Source: Clostridia bacterium (lineage in GTDB: Bacteria > Bacillota > Clostridia > Lachnospirales > Lachnospiraceae). Taken from it: a stretch of DNA of 64,000 nt. The stretch lies in assembly GCA_910574475.1 (NCBI GenBank), contig CAJTAT010000005.1:1-64000 (forward strand), read 5' to 3'. The notes under the pieces were generated by a model. That model worked only from the letters and a program-made list of their open reading frames with translations, had not been told where the DNA came from and did not search any database. Positions within the stretch are counted from its first letter, which is position 1; each line of letters starts with the position of its first letter. Positions 54,671 through 61,982 of this stretch are shown piece after piece. Made by a program: the position numbers and the translations under genes.

Positions 54671-55443
54671 AGAAAAAAATAGATGTCACCCGAATTATTA
54701 TGGGGATTTTGGCTGTTGTCCTGTTTCTTTGCTTGTGGACTCTGAGCACCAGGGAAGGAACTACATTGGGGAAATTAATGCCTGGTCCAGGGGAAGTATT
54801 TAAGCGTTTGCTAAAAATGACACACACGAATATTGGTTCCCTGACGATTTTTGGTCATATGCTCAACAGCCTGCGAAGAGTTTTAGTTGGATTTTTCCTG
54901 GCATCTGTCTGTGGAATTCTCCTTGGACTTGGAATGGGGTGGAACAGAAAGTGTGAAGCAATTTTGCGTCCCTTGTTTGAGCTTATTCGTCCCATCCCGC
55001 CTCTAGCCTGGATTTCTCTGGCCATTGTATGGTTTGGCCTGGGTGAAGGAGGAAAATATTTTATTATTTTTGTCTCTGGCTTCGCCAATGTGACCATCAA
55101 CGTTTACTCTGGCGCCAAAGCTGTGGATCCGGAAGTGATTGGAGCGGCGAGAATGTTGGGCTGTCCTAAACATCGGATTTTTACGAGTGTGGTACTCCCT
55201 TCTTCTATTCCCTACATTTTTACAGGCCTGCAGATTGCTATCTCAAGCAGTTGGGCGGCCGTGGTGGCGGCAGAAATGGTACGGTCCACAAATGGGATTG
55301 GCTGGATGATTACAGCGGGACAGAATATTAATGATATGGAGCAAATATTGGCTGGAATCATAGTGATCGGTGTGGTTGGTTTCCTGTTGACAACGATTAT
55401 GAGAGGGATAGAGGCCAGGCTTTGTGCCTGGAGTCGGGTGTAG
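54667..55443 (+). CDS. ABC permease 2 (SsuC-like)
   Basis: A 258-residue BPD_transp_1 permease related to the upstream one. The EAA loop reads AARMLGCPKHRIFTSVVLPS followed by SIPYIFTGLQIA. The start GTG at 54667 overlaps the previous stop in GTGA; a GTG at 54658 would add three residues. It forms the other half of the membrane channel. The ATPase gene follows by three bases. Confidence 0.87.
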   Translation: MKKKIDVTRIIMGILAVVLFLCLWTLSTREGTTLGKLMPGPGEVFKRLLKMTHTNIGSLTIFGHMLNSLRRVLVGFFLASVCGILLGLGMGWNRKCEAILRPLFELIRPIPPLAWISLAIVWFGLGEGGKYFIIFVSGFANVTINVYSGAKAVDPEVIGAARMLGCPKHRIFTSVVLPSSIPYIFTGLQIAISSSWAAVVAAEMVRSTNGIGWMITAGQNINDMEQILAGIIVIGVVGFLLTTIMRGIEARLCAWSRV

Positions 55444-55446
55444 TCT

Positions 55447-56202
55447 ATGAGCGGAATGATTCAATGTGAACATATAGTAAAAAAATTTCCCGGGGTAAAT
55501 GGGGATTATGAGGTCATCAAAGATATCAGCATTGAGGCAAAGAAGAATGAGATTCTTGTACTGTTCGGTTCAGGACAGTGTGGAAAAACCACACTTTTGA
55601 AGGTGATTGCAGGACTGGAACCTGTGACTTCGGGAAAAATTTTTATTAATGGGAAGGAAAAGACTGCACCTGGACCTGAATGTGGCCTTGTCTATCAGAC
55701 TACGGTTCTTTTTCCATGGCTTACAACCATGGGCAATGTAGAATATGGGCCGAAGATGCGGGGAATGTCGAAAAAGGAGCGCAGGGAAAAAGCCCAGCAC
55801 TATATTGACCTGGTGGGACTTCGCGGTTTTGAGAAATCCTTTCCCAATCAGCTTTCTGGGGGTATGCGCCAGCGTGTGGGAATTGCCAGGGTATATTGCA
55901 ATGAGCCGGATGTACTTTTGATGGACGAACCATTTGGCCATTTAGATGCCCAGACCCGCTACCTCATGCAGGAGGAGCTGGAGCGTATCTGGCAGACAGA
56001 GAAGAGGACGATTGTTTTTGTGACAAATAATATTGAGGAAGCTCTTTATTTGGCAGATCGTGTATTAGTAATGTCGAATTGCCCGGCAGTGATCAAAAAG
56101 GAATTTAAAGTGGATCTTCCCCGGCCCAGGGATTATACCTCTCCAGAATTTCTACGCTTACGGCAGGAAATTACTTCGATTGTAGATCCTGCTGAATTGT
56201 AA
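55447..56202 (+). CDS. ABC ATPase 1 (SsuB-like), degenerate H-loop
   Basis: A 251-residue ATPase. Walker A is GSGQCGKTT (41-49), unusual in having Gln where Ser-Gly is common. The signature LSGGMRQR (from 136) is normal and Walker B VLLMDEPFGHLD is normal. The H-loop reads VTNNIEEA, with Asn194 where the conserved His belongs. The His stabilises the attacking water and gamma phosphate, so this subunit's own nucleotide face is probably weak, while it still offers a good signature to its partner. Confidence 0.9.
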   Translation: MSGMIQCEHIVKKFPGVNGDYEVIKDISIEAKKNEILVLFGSGQCGKTTLLKVIAGLEPVTSGKIFINGKEKTAPGPECGLVYQTTVLFPWLTTMGNVEYGPKMRGMSKKERREKAQHYIDLVGLRGFEKSFPNQLSGGMRQRVGIARVYCNEPDVLLMDEPFGHLDAQTRYLMQEELERIWQTEKRTIVFVTNNIEEALYLADRVLVMSNCPAVIKKEFKVDLPRPRDYTSPEFLRLRQEITSIVDPAEL

Positions 56203-56218
56203 TACGAGGGAGGTAGCT

Positions 56219-56962
56219 ATGGGAAATGAATACAAGGTTCAGGTAAATCATCTGACAAAAAAATTTGGAAACCTTCTGGTACTGGATGATATTTCCTTCC
56301 ATGTAAAGGAAAATGAATTTCTCTGTATTGTTGGGCCTACGGGATGTGGAAAAACCACTTTTTTGAATAGTTTAAGTAAATTATATGATATTACAGCAGG
56401 AGAAATTCTTATCAACGGCATGCCGGTGGATTTGAAAAAACACAATGTAGCTTATATCTTTCAGGAATATTCCAACATGCCCTGGCTGACAATCCGCCAG
56501 AATGTGGAGTTTGGCCTTCGTATTAAACACAGACCAGAGGCAGAGATCCGGGAACAGACCGATTACTTCCTTGACATGGTAGGACTTACGAAGTTCCAGG
56601 ACTATTATCCGGATCAGCTTTCAGCCAGTATGCTTCAACGAGCAGCCATTGCCAGAGCTTTTGCAGTGAAACCAGAGCTTCTTTTGATGGATGAACCTTA
56701 TGGGCAGTTGGATATTGAATTGCGGTTCCGCCTGGAGGATGAGTTGATTCGCCTCTGGCGGGAGGTGGGAACGACAGTTATTTTTATTACACACAATATT
56801 GAGGAGGCAGTCTACTTAAGCAACCGCATCCTCGTTCTGACCAATAAGCCAACAAAGATTAAGGAAGAGATTCATAATGATCTGCCAAGGCCAAGAAATA
56901 TTGCGGATCCGGCGTTTGTGGAGCTTAGGAGAAAGGTGACAGATTTGATCAAATGGTGGTGA
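56219..56962 (+). CDS. ABC ATPase 2 (SsuB-like), degenerate signature motif
   Basis: A 247-residue ATPase. Walker A GPTGCGKTT (39-47), Walker B LLLMDEPYGQLD and H-loop ITHNIEEA (His192) are intact. The signature is LSASMLQR (from 134) instead of LSGGxxQR, which loses the two glycines that bind the partner's ATP. Together with ATPase 1 this gives one complete site (Walker and His from this protein, LSGG from the other) and one degenerate site. It overlaps or abuts the sulfatase start. Confidence 0.9.
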   Translation: MGNEYKVQVNHLTKKFGNLLVLDDISFHVKENEFLCIVGPTGCGKTTFLNSLSKLYDITAGEILINGMPVDLKKHNVAYIFQEYSNMPWLTIRQNVEFGLRIKHRPEAEIREQTDYFLDMVGLTKFQDYYPDQLSASMLQRAAIARAFAVKPELLLMDEPYGQLDIELRFRLEDELIRLWREVGTTVIFITHNIEEAVYLSNRILVLTNKPTKIKEEIHNDLPRPRNIADPAFVELRRKVTDLIKWW

Positions 56963-58492
56963 ATGATGAAGACAAACATACTGTTTATACTGACGGACGA
57001 TCATGGTGCCTGGGCGCTTGGATGCGCTGGCAACCAAGAATTACATACACCGAATCTTGACCGCATTGCCAGAGAAGGCATGCGCTTTGATAATTGCTTT
57101 TGTACGTCTCCTGTCTGTTCGCCTGCCCGGGCGTCTATTTTCACGGGGAAGATACCGTCACAACATGGAGTTCATGACTGGCTGGCAAAAGGCCATCTGG
57201 ACAGTGAAGAAGCCTTGAGCGATGAGCTGAAAGAGGCCTTTTCTGACACAGAGCTTCCCTGGTATTATGCGTGGCCCAAAAATCAGTTGAGCGGCGATTA
57301 TGCAATCCGCTATCTTGACGGACATCGGACCTTTACACAGATTTTGGCAGAAAACGGATATGAATGTGGGCTTTCTGGAAAATGGCATATGGGAGACAGC
57401 TTTCATCCCCAGGCAGGCTTTTCTTACTGGCGGACAACGGCTATGGGAGGAGAAAATTATTTCTATCCTGTGGTTTTAGAAAATGGAAAGATGGTTTTGA
57501 AAGAGAATCAGTATGTGACAGATCTGATTACAAAAAATGCTTTGGAATTTTTGGATCAAAGGCAGAAGGAGAAACCTTTTTATCTGTCGGTACATTATAC
57601 AGCTCCACACTCTCCCTGGGCGGCGGAGAGTCACCCGGAAGAATATGTGAATCTTTATCGGGATTGTCCTTTTGCATCTACGCCCAATGTACCTCCTCAT
57701 CCCTGGGCTCCTAATCGAAATAAAACCCTTGAGGAGTGGAACCGTGAGGAACATCCGGGAATCCGTTTTAGCGGGGCCCATTATGGGCCCATACCAGAGA
57801 CCTGGCAGGAGCACCGAAGGGAAAGCCTGACGGGATATTATGCGGCTATTACTGCCATGGATGCAGCTGTTGGAAGAATTCTTGACTATCTGGAGGAAGA
57901 GAGGATTCTGGACGAAACCCTGATTATTTTCAGTGGAGATAATGGCATGAACATGGGACATCACGGGATCTGGGGTAAGGGAAACGGAACCAACCCAGTA
58001 AATATGTATGACACTTCTGTAAAGGTTCCAGGCTTATTTAGGCTCCCTTCTGTAATTCCAAAAGGTACAGTAAATCATGAAATGATTAGTCATTATGATT
58101 TTTATGAGACGATTCTTGAAGCAGCAGGCATTGTAAAAGAAAGAAAAAAGGATATGCCAGGAGTCAGCTTCTACCCCCTTTTGACGGGAGAGAAAAAGCA
58201 GGTTCGTGACAATGTGGTGATTTACGATGAATATGGTCCTTGCCGTATGATTCGTACACAAGAGTGGAAGCTGATTGTGCGTGTACCAGATGGACCCAAT
58301 GAGCTTTACCATCTGACTGAGGATCCAGGAGAGGATATAAACCGAATTGGGGATCCCCAATGCAGAGAAGTAGAAGAAAAATTAAGAACCACTATGGAGA
58401 AATGGTTTGACGAGTATGTTGATCCTCAATTTGACGGCTCTAAAGAAGATGTACAGGGACGCGGGCAGCTTACCAGCCATTCCTTTCTGTAG
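56963..58492 (+). CDS. Type I sulfatase, cytoplasmic
   Basis: A 509-residue arylsulfatase-family enzyme that hydrolyses a sulfate ester. Metal-binding Asp12 and Asp13 are in LTDDHGAW. The modified residue is Cys52 in VCSPARASIFTG (C-x-P-x-R), which must be oxidised to formylglycine. HYTAPHSPW and the SGDNGMNMGHHG metal motif are present. There is no signal peptide, so it acts on an imported substrate, which fits the transporter upstream. The maturase for anaerobic Cys-type sulfatases (anSME) is not in the window and must be elsewhere. The substrate is unknown. Confidence 0.9.
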   Translation: MMKTNILFILTDDHGAWALGCAGNQELHTPNLDRIAREGMRFDNCFCTSPVCSPARASIFTGKIPSQHGVHDWLAKGHLDSEEALSDELKEAFSDTELPWYYAWPKNQLSGDYAIRYLDGHRTFTQILAENGYECGLSGKWHMGDSFHPQAGFSYWRTTAMGGENYFYPVVLENGKMVLKENQYVTDLITKNALEFLDQRQKEKPFYLSVHYTAPHSPWAAESHPEEYVNLYRDCPFASTPNVPPHPWAPNRNKTLEEWNREEHPGIRFSGAHYGPIPETWQEHRRESLTGYYAAITAMDAAVGRILDYLEEERILDETLIIFSGDNGMNMGHHGIWGKGNGTNPVNMYDTSVKVPGLFRLPSVIPKGTVNHEMISHYDFYETILEAAGIVKERKKDMPGVSFYPLLTGEKKQVRDNVVIYDEYGPCRMIRTQEWKLIVRVPDGPNELYHLTEDPGEDINRIGDPQCREVEEKLRTTMEKWFDEYVDPQFDGSKEDVQGRGQLTSHSFL

Positions 58493-58531
58493 ACAAACGA
58501 TATTGCAGATAGTACAGAGGAGGACATAAAA

Positions 58532-59881
58532 ATGCAGGAATTAACAAGAACTTTATCCTTGTCGGACTGCCTGAACCATACATTTTCCTGCTCCTGCGGA
58601 CATACCCACAGAGCAGAGTTGGAAGCAGTATATATAGGAAAGGGAACCTTAAAGGAACTCCCCAAATGGTTGGAAAAAAAAGGTTACATAAAGGCATATA
58701 TCATCTGCGATCCTATTACAAAAGAAATTGCAGGAGATCAGACAAAAAAGGAACTGGAAGAAAAAGGAATTGATGTCCAGATGCATGTCATCACCCATCA
58801 GGCCTATGACGAGGCCACAATGGGAGAGATCGTAATACATAAGGATCACACCAGGAATGTAGTGATTGGTGTGGGCACTGGCTCCATCAATGATATGTGC
58901 CGGTATTTTAGCTATCAACTCAACCTGCCCTATTGCATTGTGGCTACAGCAGCCCCCATGGATGGGTTTGCCTCAGGTATCTCAGCTCTTACCGTTGATA
59001 ATTTAAAAACTACGTTTAACGCACAACCTCCCCAGTTGATTATCGGCGATACGGAGATTTTGAAAGGGGCGCCCTATTCTATGATTTCTGCGGGACTGGG
59101 AGATTTGATAGGAAAATTTACCTGCCTCTGTGACTGGAAGCTGTCTAAGCTGATTCAGGATGAATATTACTGTGAAGTCATCGTAGACATGGTGGGAGAT
59201 TGCGCAAAGGGAGTTCTAAAAAATGCAGATTCTGTGAAAACCCGTGATCCGAAGGTTCTGGGCAATATTATGGAAGGTTTAGTCTTTACGGGAGTAGCTA
59301 TGAGCATGGTAGGAAATTCCCGCCCAGCTTCAGGCTGCGAGCATCACATCTCTCATTATTGGGAAACCATATTTGAACAACAGGGGCGTCGCCCGGCGCC
59401 TCATGGTCACCAGGTTGGAGTGGGCACCATTCTTATCTTAAAGCTGACAGAATCTCTGAGGAATCTGTCAACCATTGATTTTGACAGTGCCCGAAAAGCT
59501 GCCGAAGCTTATGAGTTTGACGCTTGGTGTCAGGAAATCAGGGATGCATACGGTCCGGCTGCTGAAGGTGTGATTGAAATGGAAAGGAAGGCTAAGAAAA
59601 ATGAGACATCCGGCCGCCTTCAACGTATTGGGGCCATGGAAAAGCACTGGAAGGAGATATGTGATCTACTGGAGGAGCTTCCTTCCTCTCAGACAGTCAT
59701 TGACCTGATGAAAGAACTTCAGGCCCCCTATCATCCCTCCCAAATCGGCGTGGACAAAGAATTATTGAAAAATACCCTGATGTACTGTAAGGAAATCCGG
59801 GCCAGATATACCATCTTACAGATGCTTTGGGACCTGAACCTTCTGGAGCAATTGACGGATCAGTTGATACAAGACTTTTAA
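58532..59881 (+). CDS. sn-Glycerol-1-phosphate dehydrogenase-like enzyme (AraM/EgsA family)
   Basis: A 449-residue iron- or zinc-dependent dehydrogenase of the AraM/G1PDH family. The NAD motif is VIGVGTGSINDMCRY. TAAPMDGFASGISAL, GLGDLIGKFTCLCDWKL (metal Asp) and SGCEHHISHYWE with metal His are all typical, as is APHGHQVGVGT. The family interconverts a ketose phosphate and a polyol phosphate. In bacteria some members sit in sugar operons. Here it would oxidise or reduce the phosphorylated product of the kinase downstream. Archaeal-type lipids are not implied. Confidence 0.85.
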   Translation: MQELTRTLSLSDCLNHTFSCSCGHTHRAELEAVYIGKGTLKELPKWLEKKGYIKAYIICDPITKEIAGDQTKKELEEKGIDVQMHVITHQAYDEATMGEIVIHKDHTRNVVIGVGTGSINDMCRYFSYQLNLPYCIVATAAPMDGFASGISALTVDNLKTTFNAQPPQLIIGDTEILKGAPYSMISAGLGDLIGKFTCLCDWKLSKLIQDEYYCEVIVDMVGDCAKGVLKNADSVKTRDPKVLGNIMEGLVFTGVAMSMVGNSRPASGCEHHISHYWETIFEQQGRRPAPHGHQVGVGTILILKLTESLRNLSTIDFDSARKAAEAYEFDAWCQEIRDAYGPAAEGVIEMERKAKKNETSGRLQRIGAMEKHWKEICDLLEELPSSQTVIDLMKELQAPYHPSQIGVDKELLKNTLMYCKEIRARYTILQMLWDLNLLEQLTDQLIQDF

Positions 59882-59883
59882 GC

Positions 59884-60060
59884 TAGTCCAGCTAAGAAAT
59901 AACAGCTATTTATTTAATATTTTCTGCTGGACGGTAAAGTTGCGAAGGCGCACGAGAGGAACTTTCACGAGTGCCCTTTCGGGTGAAAGTTTCTCTCATT
60001 ACATGTGCGCCAAAGTAACTTTACCCTTTAGCGCTGTCGCGCAGCGACTATAATAGGAGG
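59884..60060 (+). repeat. Dispersed structured repeat, copy 2, upstream of the kinase gene
   Basis: The copy starts TAGTCCAGCTAAGAAATA (59884-59901) and ends in AGGAGG (60055-60060), the kinase ribosome site. Stems are GTCCAGC/GCTGGAC (59886-59892, 59925-59931), GGTAAAGTT/AACTTTACC (59933-59941, 60017-60025), GGCGCAC/GTGCGCC (59947-59953, 60005-60011) and a 15-bp stem with one mismatch (59954-59968, 59983-59997). The last is GTCGC-GCA-GCGAC (60036-60048). Relative to 29502-29661, C-G becomes T-A and T-A becomes C-G on both sides of the stems. Confidence 0.8.
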
Positions 60061-60064
60061 GCAT

Positions 60065-61012
60065 ATGATGTATTTTATTGCAATTGATTCTGGTGGCACA
60101 AAAACAGATGCAGTTCTTTTCGACGAAAAAGGCCATCTCTGGGGCCGCTCCAAGACTATGGGCTGTAATGCTATGGATATTGGGATCGCTGAGGCCTGTA
60201 GACACCTCCTCTCCGTGCTTCTGGAGCTGAAAGAAAAGATACCAGAAGGGGGAGAATTAAAGGCTGTCTACAGCGGTGTGGCAGCTACGGATTATTTCGG
60301 AGGGCAGTTGGGGACTTACGTACGCCCGCACTTTCCAGGGGTTACTATGCGTTTTGAGGATGATGCTGTGAATTTGATCTCTGGCACTCTGGGACATAAG
60401 AATGGCTGTGCTATTATCGGAGGGACAGGTTCCTCCCTGTATGCCAGAATTGATGGAAAAATTATACATTTAGGGGGATGGGGATACCTGATCGACACAG
60501 GCGGAAGTGGATACGCTCTTGGTCGTGATGCATTTTTGGCAGCCTTCCGCTACTGTGACGGAAGGGGAAAGAAAACGCTGATCTATGATATGCTCTGGGA
60601 ACAGATGGGCTCCCGGCCAGAGGAAAACATTCCCCGTATCTATCAGGGAGGACGCTCTTATATAGCCTCTTTTGCAGGCACAGTATTTCAGGCCCGGCGG
60701 GAGGGGGATGCGATAGCAGAAGAAATCTTTCAGAAAGGAGTTCATGCCCTGGCAGAATTGACTTTTGCTGCGGAAACCTATTTCCAGGGACCCTATGAAG
60801 GAATTATGGGAGGCGGAATTTTCTCAAATTTCCCAGAATATTCTCAGGCACTGCAACGAGTAGCCTCACCTCTGGCTCATCTGGTTTTATCTGAACAGCC
60901 GCCAATTCTTGGAGGTGTGATTGAAGCTTTGTGTGATGGGGGTGTGGAGCCTACCGATCAGATTTGTAGGTGTTTCCTCCAGGAATACAGGGAAGGGCCC
61001 GAGGAGGTATGA
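60065..61012 (+). CDS. BadF/BcrA/GlcNAc-kinase family ATPase, probable sugar kinase
   Basis: A 315-residue ASKHA-fold protein of the BadF/BadG/BcrA/BcrD family, which includes N-acetylglucosamine kinases. Phosphate motif 1 is FIAIDSGGTKTDAVLFDEKG, then AIIGGTGSSLYAR (phosphate 2), GGWGYLIDTGGSGYALGRDA (the kinase-type motif) and GGGIFSNF near the C-terminus. These favour a sugar or polyol kinase over a 2-hydroxyacyl dehydratase activator. It overlaps the exporter gene by four bases and probably phosphorylates the desulfated product. Confidence 0.85.
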   Translation: MMYFIAIDSGGTKTDAVLFDEKGHLWGRSKTMGCNAMDIGIAEACRHLLSVLLELKEKIPEGGELKAVYSGVAATDYFGGQLGTYVRPHFPGVTMRFEDDAVNLISGTLGHKNGCAIIGGTGSSLYARIDGKIIHLGGWGYLIDTGGSGYALGRDAFLAAFRYCDGRGKKTLIYDMLWEQMGSRPEENIPRIYQGGRSYIASFAGTVFQARREGDAIAEEIFQKGVHALAELTFAAETYFQGPYEGIMGGGIFSNFPEYSQALQRVASPLAHLVLSEQPPILGGVIEALCDGGVEPTDQICRCFLQEYREGPEEV

Positions 61013-61794
61013 CGGAGCTATATTTCTTTCTCATCAGTTTATTGGCTTCTGTTGTGGGAGCTATCTGTGGAATTGGAGGCGGCGTGTTGATTAAGCCGCT
61101 GCTGGAAGCGTTTGGCGTGATGGATGTGAAAGCTATCAGCTTCCTCTCAGGCTGTACCGTGTTTACCATGAGCCTTTATTCTTTCTTTGTTTCTAGGGTA
61201 AAAAAGGAATCTCTGGTGGATTTAAGGACAGGGACGCCCTTGTCCATAGGGGCTGCCTGTGGAGGGATTTTAGGAAAAGATATCTTCCAGATTCTCACAG
61301 AATCCTTCTCTCTGAACAGAGTGGGAGCAGTTCAGGCTGTCTGTCTCATGGCCGTAACCCTGGGAACTATGCTCTATACGGCCTGTAAGGAACGCATTGA
61401 GACACGAAAGATTCAGAATATGGGTGTCTGCCTCTTGGTTGGTTTTACCCTTGGAATGTTGTCTGCATTTCTTGGAATTGGAGGCGGGCCTATGAACCTG
61501 GCAGTCCTTTCCTTTTTCTTTTCTGCCCCTACTAAGACGGCAGCCCAGAGTTCTCTCTATATTATTATGTTTTCACAGGGAACCAGCCTTTTGAGTCTGA
61601 TTTTTTCTTCCTCTGTGCCGGAAGTATCTGGATTTTTATTGGTTCTGATGGTGGCGGGAGGATTATTTGGAGGCTTTTTTGGCCAGAGGGTCAATAAAAG
61701 GTTGAATGGCGCCCAGGTGGAACGATTATTTATGACATTGCTTTTGGGGATTGTATTGATTAATATTTATAATATTTGGAGATATTTGCGATAG
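61009..61794 (+). CDS. TauE/SafE-family anion exporter
   Basis: A 261-residue membrane protein with about eight helices in two repeats, each with the family motif: GAICGIGGGVLIKPLL near the start and GMLSAFLGIGGGPMNLAVLS in the middle. Members export sulfite, sulfonates or sulfoacetate. ATG 61009 overlaps the kinase stop (ATGA). Here it most likely removes the sulfate or a sulfonate released by the sulfatase pathway. Confidence 0.87.
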   Translation: MTELYFFLISLLASVVGAICGIGGGVLIKPLLEAFGVMDVKAISFLSGCTVFTMSLYSFFVSRVKKESLVDLRTGTPLSIGAACGGILGKDIFQILTESFSLNRVGAVQAVCLMAVTLGTMLYTACKERIETRKIQNMGVCLLVGFTLGMLSAFLGIGGGPMNLAVLSFFFSAPTKTAAQSSLYIIMFSQGTSLLSLIFSSSVPEVSGFLLVLMVAGGLFGGFFGQRVNKRLNGAQVERLFMTLLLGIVLINIYNIWRYLR

Positions 61795-61845
61795 AGCGTA
61801 TGTTGAAACTAGTAACAGTTAAGCCAAAGGCCTGAACGGATTCTT

Positions 61846-61969
61846 TACCCTCAGTGAACTAAGAGATACTCGGAGCGTGTATTCCTTTGTTTACTGAGGG
61901 TACCCTTTCTTGAATAATAGGGAGCAGCTGGAAAATGAACAAACCTAATATGTGCCATTTTCCAACTGC
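61846..61969. terminator. Two hairpins between TauE and ilvD
   Basis: The first is a 14-bp stem with one mismatch: TACCCTCAGTGAAC (61846-61859) and GTTTACTGAGGGTA (61889-61902). The second is a 14-bp stem with one G-U pair: GCAGCTGGAAAATG (61924-61937) and CATTTTCCAACTGC (61956-61969). They separate the convergent TauE and ilvD genes. Confidence 0.7.
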
Positions 61970-61982
61970 CCCACCCAACTAT

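Noticed and set aside
58532..59881. Archaeal-type lipid synthesis from the G1P dehydrogenase-like gene
   Set aside because: No GGGP synthase or other ether-lipid gene is nearby; AraM-like members occur in bacterial sugar operons.
60065..61012. 2-hydroxyacyl-CoA dehydratase activator
   Set aside because: The family is shared, but the Fe-S cysteines of activators are missing, and the sugar-kinase motif GGWGYLIDTGGSGY is present.
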